Shown here piece by piece: positions 8,701 through 16,962 of a stretch of DNA of 64,000 bases. Positions within the stretch are counted from its first letter, which is position 1; each line of letters opens with the position of its first letter. Source of the stretch: Torulaspora globosa. Lineage: Eukaryota; Ascomycota; Saccharomycetes; Saccharomycetales; Saccharomycetaceae. The position numbers and the translations under genes are program-made. Under the pieces are notes generated by a model, which did not search any database, was not told where the DNA came from, and worked only from the letters and a program-made list of their open reading frames with translations. Where the stretch lies: assembly GCF_014133895.1 (NCBI RefSeq), contig NC_050730.1:930001-994000 (forward strand), given 5' to 3'.

Positions 8701-10551
8701 ATGTCAGAAGTGGAGTCCGTGGATTCGTACACCTCGGACATCTCGTCCGCGTTGAGGGATGACCAGCAACCCCGGGAGTATGTTCCGTCGAACAGCAGGA
8801 ACAGCGGCCAGCCGCTGAACCTGACCAGGACCGAGACGGTCAAGTCGCTGCAGGAGATGGGGATGACCTCCGCGGCGCCCGTGCCCGACATCAACGCGCC
8901 GCAGACAAACGGGAGGCCGATGATTTTCCCGGAGGAGTACACCATGGAGACGCCGACGGGGCTGGTGCCCGTGGCTACGCTGCAGTCGATCGGCAGGACG
9001 TCGACGGCGGTCTCGAGGACGAGAAGCAGACAGATCGACCGGCGGTCGTCGGTGTCGTCGTCCGTGGCGGGGAGCAACTCGGACGAGGAGGTCCGGAAGG
9101 AGAAGCCGGCGGCCGGCGGGCCCGAGGAGCCGGAGCTGGATCCCGAGATCGAATTCGTGACGTTTGTCACCAACGACCCGGACAACCCGCACAACTGGCC
9201 GCTGTGGAAGCGGTGGGCGTACACGATCATTCTGTCGTGGCTCGTGGTGTGTGTCGCGTACGGGTCCGCGTGCATCGCGGGCGGGCTGTTCACGGTCTCG
9301 GAGAAGTACCACGTCGGGTCCGAGGTGGCGGTGCTCTCTGTGTCGCTGATGGTGATTGGGTTTTCGCTCGGGCCGCTGATCTGGTCGCCCGTGAGCGACC
9401 TGTACGGGAGAAGAGTGGCGTACTTCGTCTCAATGGGGCTGTACACGATCTTCAACATCCCGTGTGCGATCTCGCCAAACATCTCTGGGCTCATGGTCAG
9501 CCGGTTCCTCTGCGGCGTGTTTGCCTCGTCCGGTCTCTGTCTGGTCGGCGGCTCGATCGCGGACATGTTCCCGAGCTCGACAAGAGGTAAAGCGATCGCA
9601 TTCTTTGCAGCAGCGCCTTACGGCGGTCCGGTGACGGGCCCCCTCGTCAACGGATTCATCTCCGTGTGCACTCGTAGGATGGATCTGATCTTCTGGGTCA
9701 ACATGGCGTTCGCCGGCGCGATGTGGATTGTCGTTGCTTTCATCCCAGAGACATATGCACCCGTGATTCTGAAGAAAAGAGCCGCTAGGCTGAGAAAGGA
9801 GACTGGCAACCCGAAGATCATGACCGAGCAGGAAGCGCAAGGCGTCGATTTCAAGGAGATGATTCGGACGTGTGTCGTGAGACCATTGTATTTCGCCGCC
9901 ACCGAGCCTGTTCTTGACGCTACGTGTTTCTACGTGTGTTTGATCTACTCTCTTCTATACGCGTTCTTCTTCGCTTACCCAGTGATCTTCAACGAACTGT
10001 ATGGGTACAAGGATAACTTGATCGGGTTGATGCTGATTCCGATTCTTATCGGAGCGCTGATGGCGCTCGCTTTCACATTCTGGTGCGAGAGCCAGTACTT
10101 GAAGTTGATCAAGACACGACGGGCGACCCCCGAGGATCGGCTGCTGGGATCGATGATTGGGGCGCCGTTCGCAGCCATCGCGTTGTGGATCCTTGGTGCT
10201 ACCTCTTACAAACATATCATATGGGTCGGTCCCGCATCTTCCGGCATTGCGTTCGGGTTCGGCATGGTTTTGATTTACTACAGTTTGAACAACTATATCA
10301 TTGACTGCTATGTTCAGTACGCGTCCAGCGCTCTCGCCACCAAAGTTTTCTTGAGATCCGCCGGTGGTGCAGCTTTCCCCTTGTTCATCACCCAAATGTA
10401 CCACAGATTGGGCTTGCAATGGGCCTCTTGGCTGCTGGCCTTCATCGCTACCGCCATGATCGCGTTGCCCTTCGGGTTCAAAAGATGGGGCAAGGAGTTG
10501 AGACACAAGTTATCAAGTAAAGATTACTCTATCGACTCAATCGATGCTTGA
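8701..10551 (+). CDS. TPO2: Plasma-membrane polyamine/acid-stress exporter (MFS, Tpo2/Tpo3 type)
   Basis: A 616-residue DHA1-family drug:H+ antiporter, matching Tpo2/Tpo3 in length. Residues 1-165 are a long polar cytoplasmic N-terminus with Ser-rich blocks that look like phosphorylation sites. The family signature NPHNWP is at 162-167, followed by about 12 membrane segments starting near residue 172. The MFS loop motif SDLYGRR is at 232-238. Tpo2 and Tpo3 export spermine and, under Haa1 control, confer resistance to acetic and propionic acid. S. cerevisiae has TPO2 (YGR138C) and TPO3 (YPR156C) as ohnologues; this is their single counterpart, with CBF2 on one side (as TPO2) and NCA2 on the other (as TPO3). 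The first 900 bases are unusually GC-rich compared with the end of the gene. Confidence 0.95.
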   Translation: MSEVESVDSYTSDISSALRDDQQPREYVPSNSRNSGQPLNLTRTETVKSLQEMGMTSAAPVPDINAPQTNGRPMIFPEEYTMETPTGLVPVATLQSIGRTSTAVSRTRSRQIDRRSSVSSSVAGSNSDEEVRKEKPAAGGPEEPELDPEIEFVTFVTNDPDNPHNWPLWKRWAYTIILSWLVVCVAYGSACIAGGLFTVSEKYHVGSEVAVLSVSLMVIGFSLGPLIWSPVSDLYGRRVAYFVSMGLYTIFNIPCAISPNISGLMVSRFLCGVFASSGLCLVGGSIADMFPSSTRGKAIAFFAAAPYGGPVTGPLVNGFISVCTRRMDLIFWVNMAFAGAMWIVVAFIPETYAPVILKKRAARLRKETGNPKIMTEQEAQGVDFKEMIRTCVVRPLYFAATEPVLDATCFYVCLIYSLLYAFFFAYPVIFNELYGYKDNLIGLMLIPILIGALMALAFTFWCESQYLKLIKTRRATPEDRLLGSMIGAPFAAIALWILGATSYKHIIWVGPASSGIAFGFGMVLIYYSLNNYIIDCYVQYASSALATKVFLRSAGGAAFPLFITQMYHRLGLQWASWLLAFIATAMIALPFGFKRWGKELRHKLSSKDYSIDSIDA

Positions 10552-11161
10552 TGAGCTGCTACAACTAATCCTACAAAGTACATACCTAGCATAGCAATTT
10601 CCAGTAATCAGATGAAACATAATACGCAATATCTTTTTGTTAGCATATATTCTGTGCGGCACTTTGACCTCGGCGGCTATGCCGCTTCACACATCAGCTG
10701 TCTGGACCTATAATTTATACTCATAGCGTCAGGACCGACGTTGATGCCTCATCGAACAATTATGCTTGGCTGTCTCCGATTGGTACAACAAGCGCTCGGA
10801 AGAATGATCGTGGCGTACTGCTGGTTCGAGTTTGGAAGAAGTCGTAAGATGATATTGGACTGTTCGAGGCAGCTGAAATAGGTAAGGCACAAAGATAACA
10901 AGGTATGGCAAATGCGTTAGGCATGTGGAGTGTTGAATGAAGCGTTTGGTAGGGTGTTTAGGAGACCTGACATGATTCAATTGATTGGCTCTTTCAAGTA
11001 TATTGGACCACCGGCCAATAGGATCGGTTACACCAGCCCATTGCTTGTGTTTTACAAGAACGTTAGCGCTACCAACCTCTCGAGGCGCGATATATACTTC
11101 AGTCAACACGTATCGGCAGAGCCTTAAAGTAAGAAAAGCAGGACAAAAAGGACTTTATGGG
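10552..11161. other. Intergenic region between TPO2/3 and NCA2
   Basis: About 610 bases with the transporter 3' end and the NCA2 promoter. The NCA2 reading frame is open back to 10985, but those 59 extra codons show no resemblance to Nca2, so I treat them as leader. No RNA gene or repeat is seen. Confidence 0.55.
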
Positions 11162-12985
11162 ATGATAACAGACAAGTACATTATCCATTGTTTCCATCAA
11201 GTTGATCAGAACTTAGAAGCGTGTCTGCAACGCTTCTCGTTGGGGCCAGCGCAAACAGTACAGGCATCGGATAATGCCAAGCTCCAACGCCTGCAAGAGG
11301 ACTTACTGGAGATCAAGGCTATTATCACCAAGATCACAGACGCAGCGCAAGACGCAGTATCCAGGCGATACTTGGACATCGACTATGATACAATTCTGAG
11401 AGTGATCAAGAATCTTCCCGAGGCACAACAGGATCGTGAGCTAACACAGATAGAAGTTATTGTAAAGAACTCCATTTCTGAATATGTGATACTGATATGT
11501 TACTACACTATTACCAATGAATGTTTGTCGTTTCTACCGGTAGCCTATGATACTCGAAACTATTATCAAAATGTGGGCGATTCTAAAGTGAAGTCCCTGC
11601 TGTATTCGCTGCAGAATTCGCCCGCGAAGCTGTTCGACTTTGGGAGACAAGTCTATGATAAGATAGACAAATTAAACGCATATCAATCAACTAGCAAACT
11701 ATCCCTGGAAACTTTGCGGAAGTTTGGTTATGATATCGTTGATGAGTTAAGGCCCCAGTTCAGTAGAGCGATGATGGTACGCAACTTTCAGCTGGTTGGA
11801 CTCCCATTAGAATCAAGGAGATGGGTTTCTCTCGTGTTTGATCTTCCTCGCGCCATGATTCGCGATGAACTGCATAAGAAGACTGAATCGCTTGATAACT
11901 TAACCAAGGAATATACTAGCAAGCTTGGTAGATTAATCAGTGAATTTCAGAAGAGCCAGTGTAGCCAGGACCCAGCTGATAAGGCTAAACCAAACGCCTT
12001 GAAGAAATTTCTGAAGCTGCCCAGCGAAAGCACTTTATCTGACGTGGCTCAACAAACTATGAGATTCCACTCTGAGATCAAGGCTATGCAAGTTCAGAAG
12101 CCGGGGAAATTGATAAGATACTGGCCAACTGCTCTCCTCAGTTTAGCATACGGACCAATTTCCCTGTTATACTTATGGGATGCGAGGTATAGAATCTTAC
12201 AGTTCTTTCAGGAAAACGTTGTTGATTTCGCAAAAGGACTGCTTTACAACTGGGTATACGTACCTTTGAAACACGTTTGGGCCACTGTGAGGCATGACGA
12301 GGACAGCTCTATGGCTGTAATGTCAAAAGGTACATTGGACTCGGAAGTTAATTCTCTTACTCGAATGATTGTAAGTTTTGTCAATGAAAACTCTGGTTCC
12401 CCAGTCAACGATGAAGTGCTTATTGAAAAAGTGCAGCAAGGAGATCTGACCAAATTCATGGAAATTTACGAAACTCAGTTGAGACATCCGATCAGGAACA
12501 TAGTCTCCGGAGATCTTGTGCGGTCGCTATTAATCCAGGTACAAAAAACAAAGGTCGACGGTTCCCTAGCGCTGAACGGAATCGATAAAATGCTGCAGTC
12601 TCAGCAACTTGTCTTCGGCGTTGTGGCCATCTCTCCCGCACTGCTGATCCTATACACTACTACCGTATGCCTATTCAGACTGATTAAATTGGGAACCGTC
12701 TGGTCCAATATGCAGGAGTACAGGGAAAAGCTGAGCACCAGCCTCAACAATCTTGAAAGGATACTCAATTACGCAGGCAACGAGGATGATGAAAAGTACC
12801 TGAACCAGGGATTGCTCACCATAGAAGTCTGCAATGTGGCAAAGTTGGGGACTCTTCTAATCCCCAAGCAACGGCATAACGAGTGGCTCAGAGATGTCGA
12901 GGAAGTAGCGGACTTCAAGCTTGTTGAGGAGGCAAAATTCAAAGTAATAAGCAGGATATACCATGTTTACGGCAGATACTTCTGA
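11162..12985 (+). CDS. NCA2: Mitochondrial Nca2, control of ATP synthase subunit 6/8 mRNA
   Basis: From the ATG at 11162 the protein has 607 residues, close to the 616 of S. cerevisiae Nca2. The frame is open to an earlier ATG at 10985 that would add 59 residues; the conserved part starts with the helical MITDKYIIHCFHQVD segment, so the later start is preferred, although a mitochondrial leader cannot be excluded. A hydrophobic segment with the family-typical WPTALLSLAYGPISLLYLWD block lies in the middle, and a second membrane segment near the C-terminus contains VVAISPALLILYTTTVCLF. Nca2 is needed, with Nca3, for expression of the mitochondrial ATP6/ATP8 transcript and sits in the mitochondrial outer membrane. 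TPO3-NCA2-PIN3 order matches YPR156C-YPR155C-YPR154W. Confidence 0.93.
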   Translation: MITDKYIIHCFHQVDQNLEACLQRFSLGPAQTVQASDNAKLQRLQEDLLEIKAIITKITDAAQDAVSRRYLDIDYDTILRVIKNLPEAQQDRELTQIEVIVKNSISEYVILICYYTITNECLSFLPVAYDTRNYYQNVGDSKVKSLLYSLQNSPAKLFDFGRQVYDKIDKLNAYQSTSKLSLETLRKFGYDIVDELRPQFSRAMMVRNFQLVGLPLESRRWVSLVFDLPRAMIRDELHKKTESLDNLTKEYTSKLGRLISEFQKSQCSQDPADKAKPNALKKFLKLPSESTLSDVAQQTMRFHSEIKAMQVQKPGKLIRYWPTALLSLAYGPISLLYLWDARYRILQFFQENVVDFAKGLLYNWVYVPLKHVWATVRHDEDSSMAVMSKGTLDSEVNSLTRMIVSFVNENSGSPVNDEVLIEKVQQGDLTKFMEIYETQLRHPIRNIVSGDLVRSLLIQVQKTKVDGSLALNGIDKMLQSQQLVFGVVAISPALLILYTTTVCLFRLIKLGTVWSNMQEYREKLSTSLNNLERILNYAGNEDDEKYLNQGLLTIEVCNVAKLGTLLIPKQRHNEWLRDVEEVADFKLVEEAKFKVISRIYHVYGRYF

Positions 12986-13068
12986 GAGCGAACAGTTACA
13001 TAAATCATAAACTCAAACAGTAGCCCAGAGGAACATTCCATCTATATGATCACCAAATACTACGACTC

Positions 13069-13710
13069 CTAAAAGATACTGTTAACAAGATCTGAACCCA
13101 TGGTGGCACCAGCACCGAAGATGGCAGCATTACCCAACTTACTACCAAATTTCCGCAGCTGACCGCTGGCATGGTGCTGCTGTGGCTGCTCCTGCTGCAC
13201 CTGCTGCACCGGCTGTGGTGCCGGCTGTTGCTGATAGTACCCAGTTGAAGGAGGTGGGTAAGGCAGTGGCTGCTGGTACGAGCCGCCAGACTGCTGCGTG
13301 TCCATGCGTTGCACCTGCTGCTGCTCATATTGCGGTGGAGGTGGCACGCTGGGACGAGACGCTTCAGAGCCAGAAAAAGCCGGCTTGACGTAGTTCGAAG
13401 GGAACATGCCGACGCGACCGTTGCATCTACCCTTGAACCACTCATTCGAAGACTTTTCCAAAACTTCCACTTTGTCGCCGGGACTCAAAGCCAGATCTCC
13501 ATCCTGCTGGGGATCAAAGCGATACAACGCTTCGACAAACTCCGCACCTTTGGACGCAACGGAATCTTCTGACTCATTTGGACGGTATTTCTGAGGCAAA
13601 CTGCTGTTGATCTGGTTGTACGTTTCCTCCGAGATAACGTTCGACTCCCTCAAAAACTCAAGTTCTGTCCTGACAGTGGTTAAAGAACGGTTGATCAACG
13701 AAGCTGACAT
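13069..13710 (-). CDS. PIN3: SH3-domain actin regulator Pin3/Lsb1
   Basis: A 213-residue protein, the length of Pin3 and Lsb1 in S. cerevisiae. A short helical N-terminus opens with MSASLINRSLTTVRTEL. An SH3 domain spans residues 56-111, with ALYRFDP at 61-67, the tryptophan of NEWFKG and the terminal GMFPSNYVKP. The C-terminal half is rich in Pro and Gln, with several QQ and PPP runs, and is the prion-promoting type of region. Lsb1 and Pin3 bind Las17/WASP through the SH3 domain, restrain actin nucleation, and affect the stability of the [PSI+] prion. The gene is convergent with NCA2, with about 80 bases between them. LSB1 (YGR136W) and PIN3 (YPR154W) are ohnologues; this is the single ancestor-like copy. 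Confidence 0.95.
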   Translation of the reverse strand: MSASLINRSLTTVRTELEFLRESNVISEETYNQINSSLPQKYRPNESEDSVASKGAEFVEALYRFDPQQDGDLALSPGDKVEVLEKSSNEWFKGRCNGRVGMFPSNYVKPAFSGSEASRPSVPPPPQYEQQQVQRMDTQQSGGSYQQPLPYPPPSTGYYQQQPAPQPVQQVQQEQPQQHHASGQLRKFGSKLGNAAIFGAGATMGSDLVNSIF

Positions 13711-13888
13711 CTTTCAAATCCAACTCCGGAAGCCTGCAATAAATGAACTCTCAATAAGTGTGCTGGAAGCTTTCAAGTATGCTCTCTTCTGGATTGATCC
13801 TTTTCTAGGCGCAGCTCCTGGGAAAAAAGCGTGCGAATTGCTAGAGCGACAGCTAATACAAGCATTCTTGGCATATCCGGACAGTTCT

Positions 13889-14364
13889 TCACATTACGGT
13901 GCCAGAACCGAAACAGCTGGCGCAGAAGTCGTACATAATCTGGACTATGGCACAGAAGAGCGGAATCCAGGTGGACATCGCAAAGAGCCCGGCACTGTAG
14001 ATGCTGCCTATGAGAAACCCGATGACGGTTCCTGCAGCTACTGCTTGCAAACCGCCGTAGAAGAGATAGATGGCCATGAGCCATAGCCCGCAGGCGTTCC
14101 GCCTGTGGGTGTAGCTAGCGCAGAGACCTGCGATCCCGTAGAAGGCCTCGTTGAAAATAAGAGTCCAGTAGAGGGTGAACTTCCAAATGTCTACGACATT
14201 GTAGAGGACCGCCATGGGTGTGTCTGGATCCGGGATATGCAACGAGGGGAACGAGGGAGTAACGTATCCGACTGGGATGTCATTGTTGGTGACGAAGGAC
14301 CTGGGTTGAGCTGTTAGTGCCGCACGATGCGAGAACAGAGGGAGTAAGAATACACATACTTCAT
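13889..14364 (-). CDS. MAY24: Small multi-membrane protein, YPR153W/May24 homologue, one intron
   Basis: A spliced gene read leftward. Exon 1 is only five bases (14364-14360, ATGAA); the intron runs 14359-14301; exon 2 runs 14300-13889. The product is 138 residues and begins MKSFVTNNDIPVGYVTPSFP. This matches S. cerevisiae YPR153W, as I recall it, in length (about 140), in sequence after the start and in having an intron next to the initiator codon. The frame is also open from an unspliced ATG at 14389, but that gives an unrelated N-terminus. Three or four hydrophobic segments follow (around IWKFTLYWTLIF, LWLMAIYLFYGG and FAMSTWIPLFCAIVQIMYD). May24 is an endomembrane protein of unknown biochemical role. 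Position between PIN3 and PRE9/URN1 agrees with YPR154W-YPR153W-YPR152C. Confidence 0.9.
14301..14359 (-). other. Spliceosomal intron of MAY24 (59 bases)
   Basis: On the minus strand the intron starts GTATGT at 14359 and ends CAG at 14301. It holds a CACTAAC branch sequence (consensus TACTAAC) about 12 bases before the 3' splice site. Splicing joins ATGAA to G-TCC-TTC and keeps the frame into the conserved protein. The intron is short even for yeasts of this group. Confidence 0.88.
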
Positions 14365-14516
14365 GCAACAAGAAAGTATGGGACTTCACAGGGACATAGA
14401 GATAGTTATCTAGTATATGGTCTAACTAGTGCTCCGAGAAGTAGCGCAAGAAGCACGAAGCAATTCATCCAGCGTCGCTGGAAGACACATCACATGGCAC
14501 GGGCACGCCGTGACGA

Positions 14517-15284
14517 TCATTCTTCATCCTGCTCGTCGTCGTTCTCCTTCTTTGCGATGCCGTGCTTGACCAGCAGCGCCTGGATGTCGTCTGGGCTGAA
14601 GATCTTTTGGTAGACCTGGCCGTCCTGGCCCTTCTGGATAGTCGCGAACTCGATGCGATCGCTGGTGAGGGCGCTGCTGTCTGTAGTCTTCGAAAGGGTC
14701 TTCAGCGCCAGCTCGATGGCGCCCTCCAGGTTGATGTCGTCTTTGTAGTCGACCTGGAGGAGCGTCTGCGCCGCAGAGGTGTTGGCACCTACGCTGATCG
14801 CTTTCCAGCCGGTGTAGTTCCCCGACGGATTCGAAGTGTAGAGCTGGTAGCCATATCTGTCGTCGCAGCCGGCGTATATGAACGAGACTCCGAACGGTCT
14901 GAGCCCGCCGTGCTGCGTGTAGCCTTGCTTTATGTCGCTCAGCCTCTTCACAAGGATCTCCACCGGTATGTCTTCGTTGTACGTCCGCAGATAGTTCTGA
15001 GCATACACTCTCGCGGTGTTTATAAGTATCTCGGCATCTGCTGTCAGGCCCGCCACGGCAACCGTGATCTTGTCATTCAGCTTGTACAGTTTTTCCGTCG
15101 ACGTATCCTGCTCCAGCAGCTTACTTGTGACCTTACGCTCTGCTGCCAGCACAATACCATCGGACGCCATGATTCCGATAGCTGTGCCGGCATGCGAGAT
15201 CGACTCCAACGCGTATTCCACTTGGTAAAGACGACCTTCGGGCGAGAAGATCGTAGTTCTCGAATCGTACCTTCTGGAACCCAT
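14517..15284 (-). CDS. PRE9: 20S proteasome subunit alpha 3 (Pre9)
   Basis: A 255-residue alpha-type proteasome subunit. The alpha signature is intact at the N-terminus: YDSRTTIFSPEGRLYQVEYA. The core contains GIMASDGIVLAAERK, the GLTADAEIL block and GYTQHGGLRPFGVSF. The C-terminus ends in an acidic tail, as in other alpha 3 subunits. Pre9 is the only dispensable subunit of the yeast 20S core and its N-terminal tail helps keep the gate closed. The gene is divergent from URN1, and a perfect PACE element for Rpn4 lies about 140 bases upstream. PRE9 is YGR135W in S. cerevisiae, next to LSB1 and CAF130, which fits the order here. Confidence 0.97.
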   Translation of the reverse strand: MGSRRYDSRTTIFSPEGRLYQVEYALESISHAGTAIGIMASDGIVLAAERKVTSKLLEQDTSTEKLYKLNDKITVAVAGLTADAEILINTARVYAQNYLRTYNEDIPVEILVKRLSDIKQGYTQHGGLRPFGVSFIYAGCDDRYGYQLYTSNPSGNYTGWKAISVGANTSAAQTLLQVDYKDDINLEGAIELALKTLSKTTDSSALTSDRIEFATIQKGQDGQVYQKIFSPDDIQALLVKHGIAKKENDDEQDEE

Positions 15285-15421
15285 TTTCGCTCAATTCAAA
15301 CAGCACAAAAGAGCCAATTGCTCTAACTGATATGCCGGATCGCGCTCAACCAACTGCAGATCGACACTCGCGCTATACCGGTTCAATCTGAGTGTGCTGT
15401 TGCAAGTAAAAGTGTCCATCC

Positions 15422-15430
15422 TTTGCCACC
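15422..15430 (-). promoter_or_regulatory. PACE element (Rpn4 site) of PRE9
   Basis: The minus strand reads GGTGGCAAA, the exact proteasome-associated control element. It lies about 140 bases upstream of the PRE9 start, in the usual distance range. It indicates that this yeast regulates proteasome genes through an Rpn4-type factor. Confidence 0.88.
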
Positions 15431-15554
15431 GCTGAGTTCTAATAACTTCAACCGTGTTACGTGACATACGCTTGAAGAGGGCATCTCGATGACTAGAGCT
15501 GGAAGACCACTTGAAGAGGTCAGAGAGGCTTGTTTGATAGGGTCAAGGCTGTTG

Positions 15555-16937
15555 ATGGGCCGTGTGTGGAATACGTTCACGGCGCCGGATGGTAGAAAGT
15601 ACTACTACAACTCGCGGACGAAACAGTCGAGCTGGCAGAGGCCGGAGTCTTTCAATGACGATGAGAGCGGGTGCAAGGGGAAAAGAGCCAAGCTGGTAAG
15701 CGAGATTGAGCCGTTCTACGTGGTTCCTTTGGTCAATGACTGGAATCTGGTGATTTGTGACACTGGAGCGAAGTTTTACTACAATTCGACGGCGAGGAAA
15801 TCCACCTGGACGCTAACAGACACCCAGAGCCTGCAGCTGTTGTCATCGCTATCCAAGGATAAGCTTGTGGTGCTTATCGGTGTGGCTAGGGGTTATGACA
15901 CGGAAAGAAGCGAGCAGATTTACAAAGAGGTGATCCACGAGGTGGAGGCTTTGAGAGAGACGCAATTGCTGGACACGACAAGCGGCCCTGGCACCGGTGA
16001 TGAGGCAGGAAAGGAGGAGTCAGACGATCAGGAAAACACCGGAGGCTTAGTGACGGCGTATAGCTCATCTGACGAAGAAGAGGGAGCAGTGGAGAAAGAA
16101 CAGGGCGGTGATGGCGAAGAGAGACAGCCGGCTGGGGCCTATAATTACGACGTTGACGTTTTTAACAATCTAGAAACTGGTGGCGAGCCAATCGAAGGAC
16201 TCGAGCGGAATACTGTTGCTCAAGAAGCTCTTTTTTCACTCTTCGATCGGTATAGCTGTGATCCATATTCTGCTTGGTCAATTCAAGCCAAAAAGATACA
16301 AGACGATCCCGATTTTCTGAAAGTCTCCAAGGACTCTTTGAGAGAGGAAATTTTCGAGGAGTGGTGCCAGCAGAAGGTCCGCAATTATGCAGCGGGCGGT
16401 GCGGGCCAGGAAGTTGAGCCAAGTGAGGACGATGACGAAGGTACAAACGCATATGATGGTTTAGAGCCTTTGAAGTTCCATTATTTGGCGCACATTGTGT
16501 CCAAATCCACAATAACGCCAACAACAATCTTTCTCGACATCAAAAACGAAAAGAAGACAGACTTCAAGAAGTACAAAATTAAGCAATTCGTCGAATCCAA
16601 ACGTTTGCAAGAAGCATTTGTGTCAAAATTGTTATTTTATTACAAAAGGATGACGACCGAAGAGAGAAAAAACGTCTTCCGGGAGGCCCTGGATACTCAG
16701 CGACATACCATCAGAGAGAATCTACATAAAAATCTGCAGACCGTGCGAAAAGCATTGGATGAAGCACCCCCAGATCCGGATGATTCATATGCCGTTGAAA
16801 CCAGACTCCTAGAGATGGAAAACTGGATGGGAATTTCTGGCAATGTACCAAATCTGGCCGATGATCCTAAGTATTTCGTGCTTGGGATTAAAGATAAGAT
16901 GAACGAGTCTATGCAATATATAAAAGATATTATATGA
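15555..16937 (+). CDS. URN1: Urn1, WW and FF domain pre-mRNA-splicing factor
   Basis: From the ATG at 15555 the protein has 460 residues, like the 465 of S. cerevisiae Urn1. A WW domain opens the protein (MGRVWNTFTAPDGRKYYYN, with Trp5 and Trp27). A second WW-like unit follows near residues 60-90 (VNDWNLVICDTGAKFYYN then STWTL). After an acidic linker, an FF domain lies around residues 210-265. The frame is open 22 codons further up to 15489, but these residues precede the WW domain without similarity, so the inner ATG is preferred. Urn1 (YPR152C) associates with the spliceosome and resembles Prp40 and human TCERG1. The gene is convergent with CAF130, with 25 bases between the stops. Confidence 0.93.
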   Translation: MGRVWNTFTAPDGRKYYYNSRTKQSSWQRPESFNDDESGCKGKRAKLVSEIEPFYVVPLVNDWNLVICDTGAKFYYNSTARKSTWTLTDTQSLQLLSSLSKDKLVVLIGVARGYDTERSEQIYKEVIHEVEALRETQLLDTTSGPGTGDEAGKEESDDQENTGGLVTAYSSSDEEEGAVEKEQGGDGEERQPAGAYNYDVDVFNNLETGGEPIEGLERNTVAQEALFSLFDRYSCDPYSAWSIQAKKIQDDPDFLKVSKDSLREEIFEEWCQQKVRNYAAGGAGQEVEPSEDDDEGTNAYDGLEPLKFHYLAHIVSKSTITPTTIFLDIKNEKKTDFKKYKIKQFVESKRLQEAFVSKLLFYYKRMTTEERKNVFREALDTQRHTIRENLHKNLQTVRKALDEAPPDPDDSYAVETRLLEMENWMGISGNVPNLADDPKYFVLGIKDKMNESMQYIKDII

Positions 16938-16962
16938 CATACTTGGAATTTATACTTAGGCA

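Noticed and set aside
8688..9566. Long open frames opposite the TPO2/3 gene (292 and 202 codons).
   Set aside because: They are shadows caused by the high GC content of the transporter's 5' half; no family resemblance.
10985..11161. N-terminal extension of NCA2 by 59 residues.
   Set aside because: The extension has no similarity to Nca2 and the product from the inner ATG already has the family length; a mitochondrial leader remains only a minor possibility.
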